33,791 nt of DNA from DATGEP01 sp035310125 (GTDB lineage Bacteria; Chloroflexota; Ktedonobacteria; Ktedonobacterales; JADMIN01), in NCBI GenBank assembly GCA_035310125.1, contig DATGEP010000093.1:1-33791 (forward strand), given 5' to 3'. Position numbers and translations under genes: made by a program. The notes under the pieces are model-generated. The model was not told the DNA's origin and made no database searches. It saw only the letters and a program-made list of their open reading frames with translations. The stretch's first letter is position 1. The number at the start of each line of letters is the position of its first letter. Below, piece after piece: positions 15,298-24,500 of this stretch.

Positions 15298-16350
15298 CTA
15301 TTCAAAGACGATTAGTGGCTTCAGTACGTTGTCGAGCTTCTTGTCCATAATCTCGAAGGCTCGGCTCATCTCGCTGAACCGGAACGTGTGCGTTGTCATC
15401 GGCGTCGGATCCACGCGCTTCATCTCCAACAGCCGCAGTAAGCGCTCCATGCGCAGTCTGCCGCCGGGACACAGCCCGGTGGCGATGGTCTTCTCGGCCA
15501 TGCCGACTCCCCACTCGACACGCGGCAGATGCACGAACTCGCCCGTGCCGTGATAGCCAATATTAGAGATTGTGCCGCCGGGCTTGGTGACCTTGACGCA
15601 GTTCTGGAACGTCATGTCGGAGCCCAATGCCTCGATTGCCGTATCCACACCTATGCCGCCCGTCAGCGCCAGGATACGCTCGACCGGATCGTCCCGGCTG
15701 AAGTCCACGATTACATCAGCACCGTACTGTCGCGCCAGATCCTGGCGTCTTGGCACTGATTCAACGCCAATGATCAATCCAGCCCCACGCAGCTTGGCGC
15801 CAACTGTTGCCATCAATCCCACTGGACCTTCCGCAAACACCGCGACGGTGCCGCCGATGGGGATATTACCGTTCTCCGCGCCCATGAAGCCGGTCGAGAA
15901 CATGTCGCAACAGTAGACTGCCGCTTCATCAGGCACGCTGTCAGGAATCTTGGCCATATTGGCGTCGGCTTCATTGACGTGGAAGTACTCCGCGAATACG
16001 CCGTCTTTGGAGTTCGAGAACTTCCAGCCACCGAGCGCCGCTCCCGACTGCGAGGAGTGGCCTGCCTGCGAGGCTGGGTCGCCCCAGTCGGGAGTAATCG
16101 CGCCGACGACCACACGATCACCCGGCTTGAACAGCTTCACATTGCTGCCCACCTCGTGAACGATACCCACCGCCTCATGGCCCAGGGTCAGATTTTCGCG
16201 GGGACCAATCGCGCCATGTACGGTATGCGAATCGGACGTGCAGATCAGCGCGCGAGTAGTCTTGACGATCGCGTCGTCCGGCCCAGCGGTCGGGATGGGT
16301 TTGTCCAGGAACCCGACCTGCCCCAACGACTGCATTACGAATGTGCGCAT
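15298..16350 (-). CDS. Zinc-dependent secondary alcohol dehydrogenase
   Basis: A 350-residue medium-chain dehydrogenase very like the tetrameric secondary-alcohol (isopropanol) dehydrogenases of Thermoanaerobacter and Clostridium. Shared segments include LGHEAVG, FKPGDRVVV, GGWKFSN-KDGVFAEYFHVN, GAKLRGAG-IIGV, ISNI-YHG and PRVEWG-GMA-KTI. Zinc ligands are C37, H58 and D149, as in that family. The NADP-binding G-S-R of the thermophile enzyme reads E197-S198-V199 here; the acidic residue and missing arginine point to NAD+ instead. ATG 16350 has AGGAG 9 nt upstream; the longer frame to 16491 is unsupported. Substrate unproven; a short secondary alcohol or ketone is likely. It stands as a single gene. 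Confidence 0.87.
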   Translation of the reverse strand: MRTFVMQSLGQVGFLDKPIPTAGPDDAIVKTTRALICTSDSHTVHGAIGPRENLTLGHEAVGIVHEVGSNVKLFKPGDRVVVGAITPDWGDPASQAGHSSQSGAALGGWKFSNSKDGVFAEYFHVNEADANMAKIPDSVPDEAAVYCCDMFSTGFMGAENGNIPIGGTVAVFAEGPVGLMATVGAKLRGAGLIIGVESVPRRQDLARQYGADVIVDFSRDDPVERILALTGGIGVDTAIEALGSDMTFQNCVKVTKPGGTISNIGYHGTGEFVHLPRVEWGVGMAEKTIATGLCPGGRLRMERLLRLLEMKRVDPTPMTTHTFRFSEMSRAFEIMDKKLDNVLKPLIVFE

Positions 16351-16675
16351 CCTGGATATCTCCTTCTCGTCCAATGTCTGCCATCCAGTGCTCGCTGGCT
16401 GCCGCTTGCCAGTCGGTATCTCGCGGACTCTGCGGCCACGCCGGCGCGCATGCTTCCGTGTGGTGCGGATGACGCGCTCGCGCACCAGCATGTACGGTAA
16501 GTGTCATACTACTCACAAATCGCTCTCGGTGTGTCCTGCGAATATCACAATCCCTTCACGCCGAGTCAATCCACTGGGACATGATGAAAATAAACGGTAT
16601 GCCGGCGCCTTCGCTCGCGCGTTGGTTGGTCGAGCACCACCGGCTCAATGAAAAGTCGTATCCGCGCTTGTGCCG

Positions 16676-16689
16676 CGTGGTCGACCACG
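16676..16689. repeat. 14-bp perfect palindrome in the 16351-17106 gap
   Basis: CGTGGTCGACCACG lies in the 756-bp gap between the divergent alcohol dehydrogenase and repeat-protein genes. It may be an operator. Short frames in this gap (for example 16581-16781 plus) have weak ribosome sites and no recognisable similarity, so I call no gene there. Confidence 0.3.
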
Positions 16690-17030
16690 TGGGCCTGTCT
16701 CGCTCTCGCTCCACGGTGCGCTGGCCAGCTGCGCAATTCTCCGTGCGCATCCATATCCATTTCCAACCTTGCGTACAGTGATTGGACTGTGATATCCCGA
16801 ATTGTTTGCGAGATTTCGCTGAGAGTGCGCTGTGGCTCCCTGAAAGCATCGCCGCAGCTTCGAGGAGTAGCCAGCTCGATTGGCTTCCTGGCTTCCACGA
16901 GGCTCGCGCAGGAGTCAGCCGCGCACCAGGCAGGAGCAATGGGAAAGCGCGATGTGGTGTAGGGAGGCGTCTGCCTAGAGCAGCCACTGAGCCAGCGTGC
17001 CTGCGCGGCGGCGAGTGGGCGTATGAGTCG

Positions 17031-17065
17031 TGGACCGATCATAGTAGCACGTGCTACACGGTCCA
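17031..17065. promoter_or_regulatory. Composite inverted repeat 42 bp before the exported repeat protein
   Basis: The outer arms TGGACCG and CGGTCCA enclose a perfect 14-bp palindrome GTAGCACGTGCTAC (17044-17057), joined by ATCATA on the left and a single A on the right. It ends about 40 nt before ATG 17107. This is either an operator overlapping the promoter or a leader hairpin. No clean -35/-10 pair was found around it. Confidence 0.5.
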
Positions 17066-17106
17066 AGAATCCAGCGCATGCAACGAACGAGCAGGAGGTA
17101 CCAGTT

Positions 17107-18147
17107 ATGCGTATGCGACGCTTCGCCACTGTTGCCATTTCACTAGCTGCGACAACGTTGATAATTTTTGGGATATTGCCCGGCCCCATACAGGCTTCGG
17201 CGCCGACAACATCGGCGGCACAACCCCTTGCGGCTCTTACGGCGCCGGCCAGCGTCAAGGAGATCGCTAAGGTCGTGCTGCCGGAGACGAGTGTGAACGC
17301 GCCGGGCTTCTTTAGCTATGTCAATCAGCCATACACTGGCTCTGTGATCGCCTGGGCGGGGACAGACCCCGCACACCGCATCAATGTGATGACCAGCACA
17401 GACGGATTGACCTATGGTAACAAGCTTACGCTTGGCGAGAGCACGATCAACCGTCCCACCGTCGTCCAGATGTCAAAGGCGGCTGGAGGCGCGGTGATTC
17501 TTGCTTGGCGGGGCATGGACCCGAACCACTCGCTCAACATCCTCTTCAACGTCTATGGCAGCCGGCAGAAGCTGACGCTGGCCGATAACAGCTTCACCTC
17601 GCCAGCCATTGCCATTTTCAACGGCAATGCGCTGCTTGCCTGGACCGGAACCGACACCAACCACTCGCTCAACGTGCGACCGATCTATCTCGCGCCTCTG
17701 CGCGCCGGACCAAAGACCATCCTGTCACAGTTTAGCAGCGATGCGTGGCCCAATTTGACGAACCGCGGTAGCATGATCGTGCTGAGCTGGTCCACACGTA
17801 CCACGCACCTCAACCTGGCCGACTCCAGCGATGGCAAAACGTTCACGAGCTCGCTCGGCGGTGGTCTGCTACAGCTGAGCAATTTCGGAACGGATTACAT
17901 GAACTTCCAGACCGAAGGCGGGCCGGAAGACTGGATAGCGTGGACAGGCACGGACACAATCCATCACCTGAACGTCCAGTGGACGACACACTATCCGCAG
18001 TGGCCGGACGCTGCCTCGACCAAGACGGTGCTGCCCGAGACAGCATTAGGTGGCCCTATGTTGGGTTTTGGCAGCGGAATGCTCATCGTCTGGACGGGCA
18101 CAGACACGCTCCATCACCTGAATATTGCTCGGCTGACCGGCTTCTGA
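17107..18147 (+). CDS. Exported protein with six W-x-GTD-x-x-H-x-LN repeats (beta-propeller-like)
   Basis: A 346-residue protein with a signal peptide: RMRR, a hydrophobic run of about 20 residues, and a likely cleavage near QASA. The mature part has six imperfect repeats, each with a strand ending in A-W followed by GTD-x-x-H-x-LN(V/I), for example AWAGTDPAHRINV, AWRGMDPNHSLNI, AWTGTDTNHSLNV, AWTGTDTIHHLNV and VWTGTDTLHHLNI; the fourth copy (LSWSTRTTHLNL) is worn. Repeats of about 45-50 residues suggest a beta-propeller. Function unknown; binding of a surface ligand or sugar is a guess. ATG 17107 has AGGAGG 8 nt upstream; the frame's earlier start at 17023 is rejected. Transcribed away from the alcohol dehydrogenase. 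Confidence 0.8.
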   Translation: MRMRRFATVAISLAATTLIIFGILPGPIQASAPTTSAAQPLAALTAPASVKEIAKVVLPETSVNAPGFFSYVNQPYTGSVIAWAGTDPAHRINVMTSTDGLTYGNKLTLGESTINRPTVVQMSKAAGGAVILAWRGMDPNHSLNILFNVYGSRQKLTLADNSFTSPAIAIFNGNALLAWTGTDTNHSLNVRPIYLAPLRAGPKTILSQFSSDAWPNLTNRGSMIVLSWSTRTTHLNLADSSDGKTFTSSLGGGLLQLSNFGTDYMNFQTEGGPEDWIAWTGTDTIHHLNVQWTTHYPQWPDAASTKTVLPETALGGPMLGFGSGMLIVWTGTDTLHHLNIARLTGF

Positions 18148-18243
18148 TCCTGGCGCAGTCAGGTCCTTGACGCGGCAGTCGCTCCAGCTATACCTGACGT
18201 CGAGTAGGAGTACACCCCACACATGCGCCCTTCCTGTCCCAAA

Positions 18244-18269
18244 GAGTGGTGCGCCTTGGCGCACCACTC
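18244..18269. terminator. 12-bp perfect hairpin after the repeat protein
   Basis: GAGTGGTGCGCC and GGCGCACCACTC are perfect arms around a TT centre. It lies about 100 nt past the stop at 18147 and before the convergent methyltransferase gene, so it can serve both. It lacks a U-tract. Nothing else is seen in 18148-18417. Confidence 0.6.
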
Positions 18270-18417
18270 CCACTCCGCATGCTTCATCCGTCACGCGGGC
18301 GCAACAGCGACCTTTTTCATACCACTGTCACAGCCCAGTCATTCGGGGTTGTGTCGCGGGAGTCTTCTGCGTGCCCGACCACGAGGGTGACGATGGCATC
18401 GCAGGCGAGACGGTGAG

Positions 18418-19224
18418 CTATGGGGTGCCGGCCTCTCGCCTGGCGCACGCGAGCAACGCGACGTATGCCGTCGTTATCCCGTGTGGGAAGCGTTCATCGA
18501 GGATCCTGCTGAGCCGTCCCTCGACGGCGGCTGGGAGGGTCGTGAAGAGGGAAAATAAGCTGTTGAAGAATGTGACGGCCTCGTGCCCATCCGCGAAGAA
18601 AAACGGCAGACGAACGCACTCCTGGTGGGTCACCGTGAATCCTGCCTGCTGGAGCGTGGGCAGCAGGAGTGCGGCCTGTTCCATTTTGACCATGAATCCG
18701 CGCAGCAGCCGATCTGAGACTGGCACCACTTCGTGCACGACCTCAAAAAGCTCGCCCCAGGATTGCCGATCAGGCACGCTGGACCAGAAGCTCGCCCCAG
18801 GTGACATCACACGCCTGATCTCTGCCAGCGCCTCAACCGGATGAGCAAAAAAGGGAAAACCCAAATTGCAGGTTACCGCATCCAGCGAGCCTGTCTCGAA
18901 CGCAAGATGGTGCACATCCATCGTGGCAAATGTGGCGCGATTTCCAAGACCAGCCTCCACCGCGCGCCGCTGGGCTTGCGCGACCATTTCGCCCGACGCA
19001 TCCACCCCGATGATGCGCATATCAGGAAGCTCGCGCGCCAGCCTGAGCGAGAGGGTGCCGGGGCCACAGGCGACATCCAGCAGGCGCTGGTCCGCGCCGT
19101 TCGTGCGCGACGCGGCGACCACACGCTCGCCAAGCGCATCCGCAACGAGCGGCGCGATGCGGTGTCCCGCGGTCATGGTATATAGCTCGCTCCCTTTGCG
19201 GGTGCGAAAGTTGGGAATCTTCAT
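18418..19224 (-). CDS. SAM-dependent class I methyltransferase (UbiE-like)
   Basis: A 268-residue Rossmann-fold methyltransferase. Motif I is LLDVACGPGTLSLRLA (about 48-63), the acidic end of strand 2 is IGVDASGEM, then ATMDVHHLAFETGSLDAVTCNLGF (motifs II and III) and a motif around LAEIRRVMSPGASFWSS. The C-terminal 120 residues vary among relatives and probably cover the substrate. Substrate unknown; ubiquinone/menaquinone-type or small-molecule methylation are both possible. The ribosome site at ATG 19224 is poor. It lies 66 nt behind narJ on the same strand and may be read with the nar operon, where quinone methylation would make sense, but this is weak. Confidence 0.82.
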   Translation of the reverse strand: MKIPNFRTRKGSELYTMTAGHRIAPLVADALGERVVAASRTNGADQRLLDVACGPGTLSLRLARELPDMRIIGVDASGEMVAQAQRRAVEAGLGNRATFATMDVHHLAFETGSLDAVTCNLGFPFFAHPVEALAEIRRVMSPGASFWSSVPDRQSWGELFEVVHEVVPVSDRLLRGFMVKMEQAALLLPTLQQAGFTVTHQECVRLPFFFADGHEAVTFFNSLFSLFTTLPAAVEGRLSRILDERFPHGITTAYVALLACARREAGTP

Positions 19225-19290
19225 GCAGTTGTCTCGTTCACTGGCTGTATCGAGCGGTGCGCTGAGCTGGTCAGGTTGCAGTGTCGCGCC

Positions 19291-20085
19291 CTACTCGTAG
19301 TGTAATGGGTATGGTAGCTCGGCCGTATCGGCACGCTCATGGCGCGGGAACCTGGGCCGTCGCGCCGTGGATCCCGGAGCTTTCTCTGCCTCAGCGCCCG
19401 GCGCTTCCGCTGGCTCGACGAGGGGCAGCAGTATGCACAGCGCTACGAACACCGACCGGTAGGGGTCTTCCGTCGCAAGCGCATCGCGAATCTGAGCGCA
19501 TACCGCCGCCAGACGCCGCTCCAGAGACGTTGTATCCACATCGGGCGGCGCATAGGCGACGTATTCGAGCAATGCTGGGAGGTAATCCGGAAGCTCGCCT
19601 TCCGGCATCTCGAACCCCCCCGCGCGAAGCATGGCCCGCAGATCGAGCAGCGCCTGCCCGCGCATGCGGCTGTCGCCCAGCTCGTGCGCGGTGAGATAGA
19701 GCGAGCGCGCTTCGCTGAAGTCGAAGCTGGCGACATAGCTCGCGGTCAGCATATCGGGCGGAATCACCCGCAGCGCCGCAATCGCCGCCATGAGATCGGT
19801 CGCGGCGGGCGGGGGCACGTGTTCCAGGTCCGACCGCATCTCGTCAAGCACCGTGCCCAGCTCGTCGTCCGGATACCCCAGGAGATAGGCAGCCGCCTTC
19901 AGCAGCAGGCGCCGGTGACCATCATCAATCGCCGGCGTGGCCTCAGCAGCGACCGTCGTGCCGGTGGTCACACCTGGCGGCGGCACGCCGTTCGTCACGC
20001 CCGCTACGCCGGCCGTTCCATCGGCTGAGTGATTCGTGCCCAGCGTGGCACGGTCGGCGCCATCGCGTGATGTCTCGCTGTTCAT
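19291..20085 (-). CDS. narJ: Nitrate reductase assembly chaperone
   Basis: A 264-residue NarJ-type chaperone, needed to insert the molybdenum cofactor into NarG before the complex joins the membrane. The family region starts near residue 60 (LLLKAAAYLLGYPDDEL), with YVASFDFSEARSLYLTAHELGDSRMRGQALLDL in the middle and PDYLPALLEYVAY after it, all typical of NarJ. The first 55 residues are a low-complexity Gly/Thr/Ala extension and the end is also disordered-looking. I start it at ATG 20085, which overlaps the narH stop (ATGA); the frame upstream to 20166 lies inside narH. No narI follows it. Confidence 0.9.
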   Translation of the reverse strand: MNSETSRDGADRATLGTNHSADGTAGVAGVTNGVPPPGVTTGTTVAAEATPAIDDGHRRLLLKAAAYLLGYPDDELGTVLDEMRSDLEHVPPPAATDLMAAIAALRVIPPDMLTASYVASFDFSEARSLYLTAHELGDSRMRGQALLDLRAMLRAGGFEMPEGELPDYLPALLEYVAYAPPDVDTTSLERRLAAVCAQIRDALATEDPYRSVFVALCILLPLVEPAEAPGAEAEKAPGSTARRPRFPRHERADTAELPYPLHYE

Positions 20086-21599
20086 GATTGTGGCTGCTTT
20101 CCGTGCGAATGTGGCCGCCGTGGCTGGAGCACGCCCTCGGCGGGCGCTAACTCTTCCAGGCTGCACGCTCCCTGCTCGTAACTCAGATTGGGGTCGCCTT
20201 CACGACGACCCGTCGGAATGACGAACCGCTCGTTATACTTGGCCACGCCGAGCAGGTACGCCATGTCCTCAATCTCTTGCTCGGTCATACCCGCCTCCCG
20301 CCAGGCGTCGCCATCATCAATGTCGCCGACGGTTTGTTTGCGCATGTGAATGCGCATCGCAAGCAGCCGCACCATTGCGCGGCGAACGACTTTCATATCG
20401 CCTGCCGCCAGCAGCGACGCCAGGTACTCCATCGGAATGCGCATCTCGTCGAGCGCCGTAAAGTAGCCCGCCGCGCTGAGTCGCGGCTCGTTCTCGATGT
20501 GGTTCATGATCGGGCTGAGCGGCGGGACGTACCAGACCATCGGCAGCGTGCGATACTCGGGATGCAGTGGCAGCGCCACTTTCCAATCCATCGCCAGCTT
20601 GTAAACCGGCGAAGTCTGCGCCGCGGCAATCCAGGCGGCATTGATACCGGCCTGCTCCGCGGCGGCGATGATCGCGGGATCGTGTGGGTTGAGAAAGACA
20701 CCGAGCTGCGCGGGGTAGAGATCGTGCACATCCGGCACGGAGGCAGCCGCATACACCCGGTCAGCGTCGTAGAGCACGACGCCCAGATAGCGGATGCGCC
20801 CAACGCAGGTTTCTGAGCAAACGGTGGGTAGGCCGGCCTCGATACGTGGGTAGCAGAAGGTACACTTCTCCGCCTTGTGGCTTTCCCAGTTGAAGTACAT
20901 CTTTTTGTAGGGGCACGCGCTGATGCAGAAGCGCCAGCCACGGCAAGCCTCCTGGTCTACGAGAACGATGCCATCCTCGTCGCGCTTGTAGATCGCGCCG
21001 GCAGGGCATGCCGCCGCGCAGGAGGGATTGAGACAATGCTCGCAGATGCGTGGCAGCCACATCATGAACGTCTGCTCGTACTCGAAGGCAATATGCGTCC
21101 CCAGCTCGCCGAGGCTGCGCACATTGGGATCGCGCGGCGCGATGGCCTTGCCGCCTGCCAGGTCATCATCCCAGTTCGGTCCCCAGACAGGCGCGTCCAT
21201 CCACTTTCCCGTCAGCGCCGACCTGGGCCGCGCGACTGGCTGATGCTCGCGATGCGGGCTGTAGAGCAGGGAGGCGTAGTCATAGGTCCACGGCTCATAG
21301 TAGTCGTCAATCGTCGGCAGGTCCGGATTGGCGAAAATGGTGAAGAGCTTCGACCACGCCCCACCCGCGCGCAGGCGCAGACGCCCATCGCCATGAAGCT
21401 CCCAGCCACCGTGATAGTGGTCCTGATCCTCCCATTCCTGCGGATAGCCAGGACCGGGGCGGGTCTCCACATTGTTCCACCACATATACTCGGTGCCTGG
21501 CCGGTTCGTCCAGGTATTCTTGCAGGTTACACTGCACGTATGGCAGCCGATGCACTTGTCCAGGTTCATCACCATGGCAACTTGCGCTTTAATATTCAA
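20082..21599 (-). CDS. narH: Respiratory nitrate reductase beta subunit (iron-sulfur)
   Basis: A 505-residue electron-transfer subunit linking NarI hemes to NarG. Cluster cysteines C16, C19, C22 and C26 (CIGCHTCSVTC) match the E. coli numbers; later sets are CEHCLNPSCAAACP, CRGWRFCISACP (the tryptophan replaces one cysteine, as in the [3Fe-4S] site of NarH) and CTFCYPRIEAGLPTVCSETC. The start is a TTG at 21599: it is preceded by AAGGAGGTG at 7-8 nt spacing, and MNIKAQVAMVMNLDKC aligns with the E. coli start. The first 11 bp overlap the end of narG. The length is close to the usual 510. Confidence 0.95.
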   Translation of the reverse strand: MNIKAQVAMVMNLDKCIGCHTCSVTCKNTWTNRPGTEYMWWNNVETRPGPGYPQEWEDQDHYHGGWELHGDGRLRLRAGGAWSKLFTIFANPDLPTIDDYYEPWTYDYASLLYSPHREHQPVARPRSALTGKWMDAPVWGPNWDDDLAGGKAIAPRDPNVRSLGELGTHIAFEYEQTFMMWLPRICEHCLNPSCAAACPAGAIYKRDEDGIVLVDQEACRGWRFCISACPYKKMYFNWESHKAEKCTFCYPRIEAGLPTVCSETCVGRIRYLGVVLYDADRVYAAASVPDVHDLYPAQLGVFLNPHDPAIIAAAEQAGINAAWIAAAQTSPVYKLAMDWKVALPLHPEYRTLPMVWYVPPLSPIMNHIENEPRLSAAGYFTALDEMRIPMEYLASLLAAGDMKVVRRAMVRLLAMRIHMRKQTVGDIDDGDAWREAGMTEQEIEDMAYLLGVAKYNERFVIPTGRREGDPNLSYEQGACSLEELAPAEGVLQPRRPHSHGKQPQS

Positions 21600-24500
21600 G
21601 CCAGTCCACCTCCTTCATCGGGCGGATCCAGGTCAGGGTATCCCGCTGGTGTCCGGTCGGACCATAGTAGTTGAAGCCATACGAGAGGTGCGCGTAGCCG
21701 CCCACGAGGTGTGTGGGCTTGGGGATGACCCGCGTGACGCTATTGTGCGTGCCGCCACGATCTTTGGTAATGGTTGTGCCTGGCACGCCGACCGTGCGAT
21801 CCTGCGCGTGATACATCATCGCGACGCCTTCGGGCAGCCGGTAGCTGACCACGGCGCGGGCGGCGATCACCCCGTTGCGGTTGTAGACCTCGACCCAATC
21901 GTTATCGCTCAGACCAAGCGCCTGAGCATCCTCCTCGCTGAGCCAGATCCTCGGGCCGCCGCGAAAGAGCGTGAGCATGATCGGTGTATCGGCGTACGTG
22001 GTGTGAATGCCCCACTTTTGGTGCGGCGTCAGGTAGCGCAGCGTGATAGCCTTCGCGCCGTGAATAGGCACCTGGGTGTCCTCGTCGGTGAACGGCGGCA
22101 ACGCGAGCGGTGGCCGGTAGATCGGCAGCCCTTCGCCAAAGTCGAGCAGCAGCTCGTGATCAAGGTAGAAATGTTGCCGGCCAGTGAGCGTACGCCAGGG
22201 AACCCCGTACTCGACATTGATGGTGAAGGGGGAGTAGCGCCGGTCAGGCGCCTCCAGCCCGCTCCACATCGGTCCTGGGAGCGCCAGACGCGGCTGTGCT
22301 GTGATGCTCTGCAGCGTCATCTCTTCGGCCTCGTGCTCGGAAGCGATCTCCTTGAGCTTGAGTCCCGTCTGCCGCTCCAGCGCCGTCCACTCCTCCACCG
22401 CGCGGCGACCGTTGGTGGCACCCGAGAGCGTCAGGATTGCCTCAACCGCCGACTCGTCGCGCACCAGCGATGGACGCCCCTCGCCCGGTCCTGGTGTGCG
22501 GTGCAGCCCAACCCGCTTACCCAGCTCGCGGTAGGCGCGGCTGCCGTCTATAGAGATACCTTTGGACGCGATGGACTTCTTCGCCAGCGGCCCCAACGTC
22601 TCGTACATCTGGTCCAGGTTGGGATAGTCTCGGTGAACGAGGATGAGTCTGGGCATCGTCTTGCCGGGCACAGGCTCGACCTCACCCGCGCGCCAGTCAC
22701 GCACCTTGCCACCCGGCTGCGCAAGCTCATCGGCCGTATCGTGCAGCAACGGCGCCATCACCAGGTCGTCACAGGCAGGCAGATGGTCCTGGGCGAGGCG
22801 AGCTACCGCCTGCGCCAGCATGTGAAAAGCCTGCCAGTCGGTGCGGGCCTCCCACGGCGGCGATATGGCCGGATTGAACGGATGCACGTAGGGATGCATA
22901 TCGGTGGTGGAGAGGTCATACTTCTCGTACCACGTAGCTGCCGGCAGCACAATGTCCGCGTAGAGGCCGCTTGAGGTCATGCGGAAGTCAATATCAATCG
23001 CTAGATCGAGCTTACCGCGCGGCGCCTCGTCAGGTGTGGCGACCGTCTCCGGACGCCACCCGGTATTTTCGTCTGCCAGCACGTGCCCATCGGCGCCCAG
23101 CAGGTGCGTCAGGAAATACTCATGCCCCTTGCCGCTGGAACCTAGCAGATTGGAGCGCCAGATGAAGAAGACACGCGGGAAATTCACCGGGTTGTCTGGT
23201 TCTTCCGTGGCGAAGCGCACCTCGTCGCGCTGGAGACGGCGCACGACGTCTTTGACGATAGCCTGCTCCGTCTTGGCGCCGCGCTGGCGGGCCTCCGTCA
23301 CCAGATCGAGCGAGCTGTGGTCGAATTGCGGATAAGTAGGCATCCAGCCCAGGCGCGCCGCCATCGCGATGGTGTCGGCGGGATGTTGATGCTGGAAGCG
23401 TCCGCTGCCGACCGGCGAGCCAAGCACATCGGTGCGCAGATCTTCGTAGCGGAACTGATCAGTAACGAGGTAGAAGAAACTGGTGCTCTGCATCTGCCGA
23501 GCGGGCCGCGTCCAGTCGAGGCCGAACGCGAGGGTTTGCCACCCTTCCAGCGGGCGCACCTTTTCCTGGCCGACATAGTGCGCCCAGCCGCCACCATTGA
23601 CGCCCTCGCACCCGCAGAGCAGCGCCAGGTTGATGATGCAGCGGTAGATGAGATCGCTGTGATACCAGTGATTGGTGCCCGCGCCGAGCGCAATCATGGA
23701 CTTGCCCCGCGTGCGGTCAGCGTTATCCGCGAACTCGCGGGCGACCTGGATGGCGAGGTGGCGCTTGACGCCAGTGATTCCCTCCTGCCAGGCGGGCGTA
23801 TAGGGCTGTGGATCGTCATAGTCCGCCGGGTACGTGCCGGGCAACCCCGCCCGCGCGACGCCGCAGTGCGCGAGCAGCAAGTCGAACACCGTCGTGACGA
23901 CGATCTCTTGCCCGTCCGGACCACGCACCCGGCGGACAGGCACTCCGCGTGTAACCGTCCCGGCCTGCTGGCCGCCGAAGTAGGGGAACTCAACGGTTGC
24001 CGTCTCGCCCGCCGGTTCGCCTGGCGCTGATTCAGCCGGTGCGCCAGTGGCGCCGTACAACGTCAGCGCGGGAGCGAGCGGCTCGCCCGCATCATCTTCG
24101 AGCGTGAGGTTCCACTGACCGCCGCCGTCCCAGCGATGACCAAGGGTACCTTTCGGAAATGCCGGGCCGTCGCGTCGCGTGTCCCATAGCAGCGGTTTCC
24201 ACTCCGCCAGCGGCGCTTCCATCCCCAGGTCGGCGGCGTTCAGGAGGCGGTCCGTCGTCCAGCTCGCGCCGCGTTTTTTCAGTGTGACCAGAAAGGGTAG
24301 GTCGGTGAAGCGTCGGACGTAGTCCGCAAAATAGGGTGTCTCGCGCTCGACGAAAAACTCCTTGAGGATGACATGCGTCATCGCCAGCGCCAGCGCGGCG
24401 TCGGTGCCGGCCTTCGTCGGCAGCCAGAGATCGGCGAACTTATCGTACTCGGCGTAGTCGGGGCTGACCCCCACGACCTTGGTGCCATTGTAGCGTGCCT

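Noticed and set aside
16566..17258. Minus-strand frame of 230 codons overlapping the start of the exported repeat protein
   Set aside because: It covers the signal peptide region of a gene with a strong start on the other strand and shows no domain; its composition looks like random GC-rich translation.
21472..22974. Long plus-strand frame of 500 codons opposite narG and narH
   Set aside because: It is the antisense of well-conserved coding sequence, has no fitting ribosome site and no recognisable motif; GC-rich genes give such open antisense frames.
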